Source: Proteobacteria bacterium UBA6908
GTDB lineage: Bacteria > Pseudomonadota > Gammaproteobacteria > Acidiferrobacterales > UBA6901
Assembly: GCA_002451085.1 (NCBI GenBank)
Contig: DKBE01000101.1
Location: forward strand, 1,042 to 14,253
Reading direction: 5' to 3'
DNA length: 13,212 nt
Shown here: positions 8,462 through 13,212 of the stretch, piece by piece
Layout: every line of letters starts with the position of its first letter
Position numbering within the stretch: the stretch's first letter is position 1
Made by a program: the position numbers and the translations under genes
The notes under the pieces: model-generated
What the model was told of the DNA's origin: nothing
Seen by the model: the letters and a program-made list of their open reading frames with translations, nothing else
The model's database searches: none

Positions 8462-9667
8462 GTGGTGCGCGGTTCCGTGACGTTTGTCCTCCACGGGGCG
8501 CTGCTTGTGCTCGCGCTGTGCATACCTGTTGTTGTCTTGGCGGATCCGGTACCGCCACCGTTACTGTCGGCGCGTGCGTGGTTGTTGCTCGACGCCCGCA
8601 CGGGCACTGAGCTCGGCGCTCACGAGGCCGACCGGCGCCTGCCGCCGGCTTCGCTCACCAAGATGATGACCGCCTATGTGCTGTTCAGCGAGCTGCGCGC
8701 CGGACATTTGCACCTTGATGACCACGCAACCGTCAGCCGCTATGCCGCACACCTCCCCGGGGCGCGCATGTTTCTCACGGCCGGGGAATCCGTCGCCATT
8801 CAGGATCTGCTGAAAGGCATGCTGGTCCAGTCCGGCAACGATGCCACGTTCACCCTGGTTGAACACGCTGCCGGCAATCTGCCAGCGTTTGTGGCGCGCA
8901 TGAACACCGAAGCGAAGCGTCTCGGCCTGGCCAATACGCATTTCGCCAACGCCACCGGCCTGCAGAATCCCGCGCACTACTCGACGGCTCGTGATCTGGC
9001 GCACCTGGCGAGCGCGTTGCGCCGGGATTTTCCCGAATATCTCGACTGGTTCCGGCTGCGTGAATTCACCTGGGCCGGCATTACCCAGCTGAACCGCAAC
9101 CTGTTGCTGGGCCGGTTGCCGGAGGTCGACGGCCTCAAGACCGGCCACACCGAAGCGGCCGGGTATTGTCTGGCGGTCAGCGCCGCACGCGACGCGATGC
9201 AACTGGTGGCCGTGGTACTGGGCAGCGAGAGCGAAGCGGCACGCGCCCATCATGGCCGGACACTGATCGAATACGGTTTCCGTGCCTTTGAAACCCGTCC
9301 GCTGCTTCGTGCCGGCGTGGCCGTCGCCAGCGTACCGGTGTGGCTGGGCTCCGACGACGAGGTGGCGCTCGGCTCGGCTGATGACAAGTGGCTGACCCTG
9401 CCGCGAGGCGAATTTGAGCGCCTGCAGATTCGCACGCTGCTGCCGGAATCGGTGCAGGCCCCGGTACCGCTCCAGGCGGCCATAGGACAGTTGCAATGGT
9501 GGATCGATGATGCGCGGCGCCAGGAGATCCCCCTGATCAGCCTCCATGCCGTGGGGGAAGGCAGCCTGGCCAAACGAACCTCCGACCGCCTGCGTTACTG
9601 GTGGCACCATGGCGTACAGGCGCAAGCTGCGCCGTCGCCCGTGACCCTCGACCACGGGCTGCGATAG
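8462..9667 (+). CDS. dacC: D-alanyl-D-alanine carboxypeptidase, PBP5/PBP6 type
   Basis: This periplasmic enzyme removes the terminal D-Ala from pentapeptide stems, limiting crosslinking and releasing free D-Ala. All low-molecular-weight PBP motifs are intact, numbered from GTG 8462: S64-L-T-K67, S124-G-N126 and K226-T-G228 (GLKTGHTEAAGYC). A signal peptide covers about residues 7-27 with a likely cut after VLA. After the catalytic domain comes the PBP5-type C-terminal beta domain (about 285-370) and an end segment SDRLRYWWHHG that resembles the amphipathic membrane-anchoring helix of the family. The product is about 401 residues, the expected length. The start is uncertain: GTG codons at 8462, 8465 and 8477 are all in frame and no ATG gives a signal peptide. 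The gene symbol could equally be dacA; PBP5 and PBP6 cannot be told apart here. Confidence 0.93.
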   Translation: MVRGSVTFVLHGALLVLALCIPVVVLADPVPPPLLSARAWLLLDARTGTELGAHEADRRLPPASLTKMMTAYVLFSELRAGHLHLDDHATVSRYAAHLPGARMFLTAGESVAIQDLLKGMLVQSGNDATFTLVEHAAGNLPAFVARMNTEAKRLGLANTHFANATGLQNPAHYSTARDLAHLASALRRDFPEYLDWFRLREFTWAGITQLNRNLLLGRLPEVDGLKTGHTEAAGYCLAVSAARDAMQLVAVVLGSESEAARAHHGRTLIEYGFRAFETRPLLRAGVAVASVPVWLGSDDEVALGSADDKWLTLPRGEFERLQIRTLLPESVQAPVPLQAAIGQLQWWIDDARRQEIPLISLHAVGEGSLAKRTSDRLRYWWHHGVQAQAAPSPVTLDHGLR

Positions 9668-9670
9668 AAT
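9641..9670 (+). promoter_or_regulatory. Candidate internal promoter ahead of dat
   Basis: GTGACC (9641-9646, four of six to TTGACA) and TAGAAT (9665-9670, five of six to TATAAT) are separated by 18 bases, spanning the end of the carboxypeptidase gene. It would start transcripts near 9677, ahead of dat and lipB. The 43-base gap here is one of the few breaks in an otherwise packed cluster, which fits an extra promoter, but the call is by eye. Confidence 0.35.
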
Positions 9671-9679
9671 CCGCTTGTC

Positions 9680-9693
9680 GCGGGGTAACCCGC
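9680..9693 (+). other. Five-pair hairpin with GUAA tetraloop in the dat leader
   Basis: GCGGG (9680-9684), GTAA (9685-9688) and CCCGC (9689-9693) form a perfect five-pair GC stem closed by a GNRA-type tetraloop, 17 bases before the dat ATG. No T-run follows, so it is not a terminator. It could be an RNA-stability element at the start of a dat transcript, or chance. Confidence 0.3.
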
Positions 9694-9710
9694 TTGCCGG
9701 TTGCCATCCT

Positions 9711-10577
9711 ATGTACCCGCCACTCGTCTATCTCAATGGCGCCTTCCTGCCTCCAGAACAGGCCAAGGTCTCGGTCTTTGACCGCGGCTTCGTGTTCGCC
9801 GATGGCGTGTATGAAGTCATTCCGGCCTACGGCGGCCGGCTGTTTCGCCTCGCCCAACATCTGAACCGGCTCGATGCCAGTCTGACCAGCATCCGTCTCG
9901 CCAATCCGCTGGCACGTGACGAGTGGCGCGCAGTATGCGCACGCCTGGTCGAGGCGGCCGGCGGCGGTGATGTCTCGATCTATCTGCAGGTGACCCGCGG
10001 TCCGGCGCCACGCGACCACGCCTTCCCGGCCGAGGTCCATCCATCGGTGTTTGCCTATGCGGCGCCGATCAAGTACCCGGACACGGCACTGCTGGCCAGC
10101 GGCGTGGCGGCGATCACCGTACCGGATATCCGCTGGCTACGCTGTGACATCAAGGCTATTGCGCTGTTGCCGAACGTGCTGCTACGCCAGCAGGCAATCG
10201 AGAGCGGCGCGGCCGAGGCAATCCTGATCCGCGATGGCCTGATGACTGAAGGCTCGGCCAGCAATATCTTTGTGGTGGTGAACAACCGGCTGATCACGCC
10301 ATCGAAAGGTCCGTTCATCCTTCCCGGCGTCACCCGCGATCTGGTACTGGAGCTGGCGCGCGCCCATGCCATCCCCTGCGAGGAGCGCGATATCCATGAT
10401 GCGGAACTGCGCTCGGCCAGTGAAATCATGTTATCGAGCTCCACCAAGGAGCTGTTGCCGATTACCACGCTCGATGGCCTGCCGGTCGGCACTGGCCAAC
10501 CCGGGCCGCTGCATGCGCGCCTGCATGGCCACTACCAGGATTACAAACGTGAGTTCCGTTCCGGCACGGTCGAGTGA
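9711..10577 (+). CDS. dat: D-amino acid aminotransferase (class IV, PLP-dependent)
   Basis: This cytoplasmic PLP enzyme exchanges amino groups between D-amino acids and 2-oxo acids, typically D-Ala plus 2-oxoglutarate to pyruvate plus D-Glu. From ATG 9711 the product is 288 residues (Bacillus enzyme about 283). The specificity marks of D-amino acid aminotransferases rather than branched-chain ones are visible: Tyr34 in DGVYEV, the carboxylate trap R101-x-H103 in VTRGPAPRDHAFP, and catalytic Lys148 in IRWLRCDIKAIALL, which is nearly the Bacillus sequence. Glu180 in MTEGSASN is the residue that contacts the PLP ring nitrogen in the Bacillus enzyme. A TTG at 9675 would add 12 residues without family support. 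No clear ribosome site precedes 9711. Placement just after a carboxypeptidase that frees D-Ala suggests D-Ala/D-Glu balancing. Confidence 0.93.
   Translation: MYPPLVYLNGAFLPPEQAKVSVFDRGFVFADGVYEVIPAYGGRLFRLAQHLNRLDASLTSIRLANPLARDEWRAVCARLVEAAGGGDVSIYLQVTRGPAPRDHAFPAEVHPSVFAYAAPIKYPDTALLASGVAAITVPDIRWLRCDIKAIALLPNVLLRQQAIESGAAEAILIRDGLMTEGSASNIFVVVNNRLITPSKGPFILPGVTRDLVLELARAHAIPCEERDIHDAELRSASEIMLSSSTKELLPITTLDGLPVGTGQPGPLHARLHGHYQDYKREFRSGTVE
10537..10540 (+). promoter_or_regulatory. Ribosome binding site favouring the GTG start of lipB
   Basis: AGGA inside the end of dat stands eight bases before GTG 10549, in the lipB frame. It is the main reason to prefer that start over TTG 10582. Confidence 0.4.
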
Positions 10578-11220
10578 CACGTTGACCGACACCGTCGTCG
10601 TTCGCGACCTCGGAATTGCCGATTACCGGCAAACCTGGGAGGCGATGCGCGCCTTCACGGCTGTGCGCGAAGCCCGGACACTGGACGAACTGTGGCTGGT
10701 CGAGCACCCGCCGGTGTATACGCTCGGCACGAACGACCGCCGTGAACCGTTCGATAACCCGGCCGGTATACCGATCGTCCAAACCGATCGCGGCGGACAA
10801 ATTACCTACCATGGGCCGGGACAGCTGGTGGTGTATACCCTGCTGGACCTGCGTCGACGAGGCTGGGGCGTCAAGGCGCTGGTGCATGCGCTGGAACAGT
10901 CCGTGATCGACTTGTTGGCAGCGCACGGTGTATCCGCCACCCGTCGTCCCGGCGCTCCAGGGGTGTATGTGGATGGCCGCAAGATCGCCCAACTTGGCTT
11001 GCGCGTACGTCTTCGCGGCAGTTACCACGGGCTATCATTCAACGTCGCCATGGATCACCAGCCCTTCCGGCAGATTCGTCCCTGTGGCTATGCCGGCCTG
11101 GAAACCACAGACCTGGCTCAGTTACTGGGTCCGGAACGAGCGTCTATCGCCGATATCCGGCAGCCGCTGGTATCGCTGCTGTTGCAACATCTGGGATACA
11201 ATCGCCCGAATTCTCCCTGA
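10549..11220 (+). CDS. lipB: Lipoyl(octanoyl)-ACP:protein octanoyltransferase
   Basis: LipB moves the octanoyl group from acyl carrier protein to lysines of lipoyl domains (pyruvate and 2-oxoglutarate dehydrogenases, glycine cleavage H protein), the first step of de novo lipoate assembly. Family motifs are complete: LDELWLVEHPPVYTLG, TDRGGQITYHGPGQLVVY, APGVYVDGRKIAQLGLR and RPCGYAGLE. The catalytic pair is the Lys of GRKIAQ and the Cys of RPCGY (residues 134 and 168 counted from TTG 10582; E. coli Lys135 and Cys169). Two starts are possible. GTG 10549 overlaps dat by 29 bases and has AGGA (10537-10540) eight bases upstream. TTG 10582 gives 212 residues, matching the family N-terminus better, but has a weaker ribosome site. 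I report the GTG; the true start is open. Confidence 0.94.
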   Translation: MSSVPARSSDTLTDTVVVRDLGIADYRQTWEAMRAFTAVREARTLDELWLVEHPPVYTLGTNDRREPFDNPAGIPIVQTDRGGQITYHGPGQLVVYTLLDLRRRGWGVKALVHALEQSVIDLLAAHGVSATRRPGAPGVYVDGRKIAQLGLRVRLRGSYHGLSFNVAMDHQPFRQIRPCGYAGLETTDLAQLLGPERASIADIRQPLVSLLLQHLGYNRPNSP

Positions 11221-11334
11221 AACTCTGGCTATGGATCCCCGACAGCATTCTGGTCGAATCGCAGTAGCTGCACACAAGGATGTTCATTTTCAATACCGGC
11301 GCCAGGCCAGCGGACGGCAAATCTTGTTCCTCCG

Positions 11335-11351
11335 CGCGAGCCGCTCTCGCG
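11335..11351 (+). other. Hairpin in the lipB-DUF218 intergenic region
   Basis: CGCGAG (11335-11340) pairs perfectly with CTCGCG (11346-11351) around CCGCT. It lies in the 170-base gap 11221-11390, the longest gene-free stretch in the window. It is followed by CCGATAATTAAC rather than a T-run, so it is not a standard terminator. GATAAT at 11357-11362 resembles a -10 element for the next gene, but I see no matching -35. Nothing else in the gap is recognisable. Confidence 0.3.
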
Positions 11352-11378
11352 TGTCCGATAATTAACAACAATCCACAC

Positions 11379-11382
11379 GGAG
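11379..11382 (+). promoter_or_regulatory. Ribosome binding site of the DUF218 gene
   Basis: GGAG stands eight bases before ATG 11391 and decides this start over the in-frame ATG at 11280, which would add 37 residues with no membrane or domain character. Confidence 0.55.
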
Positions 11383-11390
11383 CCTGCCTT

Positions 11391-12269
11391 ATGGACATGG
11401 GACCACGCCTGATCGAGATGCTGCTGACTCCGCCCGGAGCCATCATTGTGTTGTTGTTCCTGACCTTTCTTGGCTACCTGAGAAACTACTGGCTCGGCAC
11501 CGCCATGCTGGTCTTCAGTACGTTTGCGCTGGTGGCGCTCAGCGTGCCATTGACGGCGCACTGGCTGTTACATGACCTGCAAAGCTATGCCAAACCACCG
11601 GAACTGGTGCCCTTGGCAGAACGCGGCCCACAGGCTTCGCTGTTTGCACCGAAAAAAGATCTCCATGACCCGCCGGGAGCGATCGTCGTGCTCGGCGCCA
11701 ACCGTTATCCGGATGCGCCGGAATACAATTTCGAAGACACGGTAGGGGCACTGGGCCTGGAACGCATTCGTTATGCCGCGGCCCTGCAGCGCAAGACCGG
11801 GGTGCCGATTCTGGTCAGTGGCGGTGCCCCGGGTGGCGAAACCACCGCGGAAGCCGACCACATGAAGGCGGTGCTCACCGACGAATTCAAGGCCAACGTC
11901 AAATGGCTTGAACGTCAGTCCCGCAACACCGCCGAGAATGCCCGCTTCAGTCAGGCCATGCTGGCGGACGCCAAGATTAATCACGTGTATCTGGTCACTC
12001 ACGCCTGGCACATGCGTCGTGCGGCACGCGCATTCGAATCGGCCGGTCTCAAGGTGACTCCGGCTCCGACCGGTTTCATCTCCCAGGAGCGCAATACCAG
12101 GCTGGCCAACAACTATTTGCCCAGCGCCTGGGGTCTTTATCTCACCGGCCTGGCCATCCGCGAGCGTCTGGCCTTCGCCTGGTATGACATGAAATCGGAA
12201 ATCACTACTACCCCCGAAAAACCCGTCCAGCCCACGGCGGCGCCCGCGGCCACACCAGCCAAACGCTAA
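11391..12269 (+). CDS. DUF218 (ElyC/SanA/YdcF family) inner-membrane protein
   Basis: The 292-residue product has two hydrophobic helices at the N-terminus (about 11-30 and 35-60), followed by a DUF218 domain (about 97-232). Domain landmarks are AIVVLGANRYP, then a helix with GLERIRYAAALQRKTG, VPILVSGGAPGGETTAEAD (138-156), RQSRNTAENARFS and VYLVTHAWHMRRAARAFESAG. A Pro/Ala/Thr-rich tail (about 271-292) ends the protein. Two helices plus DUF218 is the layout of E. coli ElyC, which is linked to peptidoglycan assembly and undecaprenyl-phosphate metabolism, but the exact reaction of the family is not established and I assign none. ATG 11391 is preferred for its GGAG site; ATG 11397 is an alternative. 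It is separated from lipB by 170 bases and so may have its own promoter. The alpha/beta hydrolase follows after 12 bases. Confidence 0.85.
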   Translation: MDMGPRLIEMLLTPPGAIIVLLFLTFLGYLRNYWLGTAMLVFSTFALVALSVPLTAHWLLHDLQSYAKPPELVPLAERGPQASLFAPKKDLHDPPGAIVVLGANRYPDAPEYNFEDTVGALGLERIRYAAALQRKTGVPILVSGGAPGGETTAEADHMKAVLTDEFKANVKWLERQSRNTAENARFSQAMLADAKINHVYLVTHAWHMRRAARAFESAGLKVTPAPTGFISQERNTRLANNYLPSAWGLYLTGLAIRERLAFAWYDMKSEITTTPEKPVQPTAAPAATPAKR

Positions 12270-12281
12270 GTCCCGCGCGAG

Positions 12282-12953
12282 ATGGCGCGCCTGCTGCTCC
12301 TGCCCGGCTTGGGTGCAGACGAACGACTGTTCGCCGGACTCGGTCCACTCGGTTTACCGGTCATTCCGCATCGACTGCCGGTCCCACAGCGCCTGGAAAC
12401 GATGACCGCCTACGCACTGCGCGTGGCTGCGGAAATGAAATTGCGGCCGGAAGATTGGATCGGTGGCGCGTCGTTTGGTGCGTTGGTCGCCGCGGATATT
12501 GCCCGTCGTCGCCCGCTCGCGGGACTGGTGCTGATAGGCGGTGCCTTGTCGGCAAACGCCATTCCGAAACCTGGGCGCATCTTGACGGCCTTGGCCAGCC
12601 GTCTGCCGCTTCGGCCGCTGCGGAAACTGATCGGGCAGCCGGCCGTGCTGTCGCTGGCGTTTCGCCCGCTGACGCCGGATGCCATTCATCTACTTGTAGA
12701 AATGCTGAAGTCCACGCCCAATGCTCTACTGCGGGAAGGGGCGCGTATGCTGGCCAGCTATTGGCCGGCCATTCCTGTGCTGTGTCCGGTCTTTGCCATC
12801 CACGGTGCCCACGACCGGCTGATGCGTCCACCGGTGCTACCCCATTGTCTGATCGTGGAAGGCGCCGGACACGCTCTCGCCCTGACCCATGCACAGGACA
12901 CTACTCGCTTTCTTCAGGAAGTCCTCGGAACGGCGCGATCGTCGTCACACTGA
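12282..12953 (+). CDS. Small alpha/beta-fold hydrolase
   Basis: The 223-residue product has a complete alpha/beta-hydrolase triad. The nucleophile is Ser64 in the elbow GGASFGA (a G-x-S-x-G motif), the acid is Asp178 in IHGAHDRL, and the histidine is His197 in VEGAGHALAL. An oxyanion-type LLLLPGLGADERLF lies at the start. A helical cap region with several Pro/Leu/Arg repeats (about 95-160) sits between strands. There is no signal peptide or membrane helix, so it is probably cytoplasmic. The substrate cannot be read from sequence; esterases of the BioH kind share this size and layout, but nothing here singles that out. It follows the DUF218 gene after 12 bases with no clear ribosome site and ends 10 bases before the opposing tRNA gene. 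Confidence 0.85.
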   Translation: MARLLLLPGLGADERLFAGLGPLGLPVIPHRLPVPQRLETMTAYALRVAAEMKLRPEDWIGGASFGALVAADIARRRPLAGLVLIGGALSANAIPKPGRILTALASRLPLRPLRKLIGQPAVLSLAFRPLTPDAIHLLVEMLKSTPNALLREGARMLASYWPAIPVLCPVFAIHGAHDRLMRPPVLPHCLIVEGAGHALALTHAQDTTRFLQEVLGTARSSSH

Positions 12954-12963
12954 TGCAGAGAAT

Positions 12964-13039
12964 TGGTGGGCCCGCCAGGACTCGAACCTGGAACCAAGAG
13001 ATTATGAGTCTCCTGCTCTAACCGTTGAGCTACAGGCCC
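12964..13039 (-). tRNA. ileX: tRNA-Ile (anticodon CAU, lysidine-modified type)
   Basis: A complete 76-base cloverleaf with encoded CCA reads on the minus strand. It has a seven-pair acceptor stem (GGGCCTG with CGGGCCC, one G-U), D stem GCTC/GAGC, anticodon stem GGAGA/TCTCT with loop CTCATAA, and T arm CCAGG-TTCGAGT-CCTGG. The anticodon is CAT at 13006-13004. CAU could be Met or Ile2. The D arm to variable region (AGAGCAGG..ACTCATAAT..CTTGGT) matches E. coli ileX far better than elongator tRNA-Met, and the location beside rpoD matches E. coli ileX. The C34 would be converted to lysidine by TilS so that the tRNA reads AUA. It is not an initiator tRNA, since the first acceptor pair is intact. 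Confidence 0.93.
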
Positions 13040-13075
13040 AAAAACCAAGGGCCGGCACATTGTACCGGCCCTTGG
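13040..13075 (-). terminator. Intrinsic terminator of rpoD
   Basis: An 11-pair perfect stem, CCAAGGGCCGG (13045-13055) with CCGGCCCTTGG (13065-13075) around a nine-base loop, is followed on the minus strand by five T residues (13044-13040). It lies 26 bases after the rpoD stop and directly before the first base of the tRNA. On the plus strand there is no T-run, so it should act only on rpoD transcription. Confidence 0.85.
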
Positions 13076-13101
13076 TGTCTGTGGGGAGAACCCGCTTCGC
13101 G

Positions 13102-13212
13102 TCAGTCGAGAAAACTGCGCAGGTGGTCCGAACGGCTCGGGTGGCGCAGCTTGCGGAGTGCCTTGGCCTCGATCTGGCGGATACGCTCGCGCGTCACATC
13201 GAACTGCTTGCC
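13102..13212 (-). CDS. rpoD: RNA polymerase sigma-70 factor RpoD, C-terminal end
   Basis: The last 36 codons of the housekeeping sigma factor enter from the right edge. The reading [20 protein letters not shown] continues to [16 protein letters not shown] and a TGA stop at 13104-13102. This is region 4.2, the helix-turn-helix that recognises the -35 promoter element, and its recognition helix ([14 protein letters not shown]) is identical in pattern to gammaproteobacterial RpoD. The protein ends in FLD, one residue shorter than E. coli RpoD (FLDD). The rest of the gene lies outside the window. Confidence 0.97.
   Translation of the reverse strand, partial: GKQFDVTRERIRQIEAKALRKLRHPSRSDHLRSFLD

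Noticed and set aside
6667-8607. A 646-codon open frame on the minus strand across mltB, rlpA and the start of the carboxypeptidase gene
   Set aside because: It is antisense to three well-identified genes and crosses their boundaries. It has no recognisable domain; long antisense frames are expected in GC-rich coding DNA.
11280-11390. Upstream ATG (11280) for the DUF218 gene
   Set aside because: The added 37 residues lack hydrophobic or family character, and the ATG at 11391 has a proper GGAG site.
12455-13021. 188-codon plus-strand frame running through the hydrolase gene into the tRNA
   Set aside because: It overlaps a hydrolase with a complete catalytic triad in another frame and reads through the tRNA gene.
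12964-13039. Elongator or initiator tRNA-Met reading of the CAU tRNA
   Set aside because: The body sequence and the position next to rpoD match tRNA-Ile2 (ileX). The acceptor stem is fully paired at position 1, unlike the initiator.

Overview
The window is a GC-rich stretch of chromosome from what is almost certainly a gammaproteobacterium. It carries a conserved core block for cell shape and peptidoglycan synthesis rather than accessory DNA. The taxonomic guess rests on gene order (gatCAB divergent from mreBCD, mrdA-rodA-mltB-rlpA-dac-dat-lipB in one run, and a tRNA-Ile(CAU) gene beside rpoD) and on protein sequences close in length and motif spacing to Escherichia and Pseudomonas homologues. 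I cannot name a genus.

Layout. Positions 1-825, minus strand: gatC and the first 171 codons of gatA, two subunits of the tRNA-dependent amidotransferase. Positions 826-966: a divergent promoter region. Positions 967-9667, plus strand: a tightly packed elongasome and wall-remodelling cluster, mreB, mreC, mreD, mrdA (PBP2), rodA, mltB, rlpA and a D,D-carboxypeptidase. Most junctions are ATGA overlaps or gaps of 2-4 bases. The exceptions are 83 bases between mreB and mreC and 43 bases before dat. Positions 9711-11220: dat (D-amino acid aminotransferase) and lipB (octanoyltransferase). Positions 11391-12953: a two-helix membrane protein with a DUF218 (ElyC/SanA/YdcF) domain and a small alpha/beta hydrolase. 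Positions 12964-13212, minus strand: tRNA-Ile2 with anticodon CAU, the rpoD terminator, and the last 36 codons of rpoD.

How the genes work together. MreB filaments, MreC and MreD organise the elongation machine. RodA polymerises glycan strands from lipid II and PBP2 crosslinks them. MltB and RlpA cleave glycan strands, and the carboxypeptidase trims the terminal D-Ala. Dat can convert D-Ala to D-Glu, so the last steps link wall trimming to D-amino acid metabolism. The DUF218 protein may belong to the same envelope theme. LipB and GatCAB are housekeeping enzymes for lipoylation and tRNA charging.

I found no mobile element, CRISPR array, phage gene or previously undescribed system. The observations worth checking are modest: lipB without its usual neighbours (the DUF493 gene and lipA), a periplasmic Pro/Lys-rich tail on MreC, a MltB without a lipobox, uncertain starts, and a possible tRNA -10 element inside the loop of the rpoD terminator.
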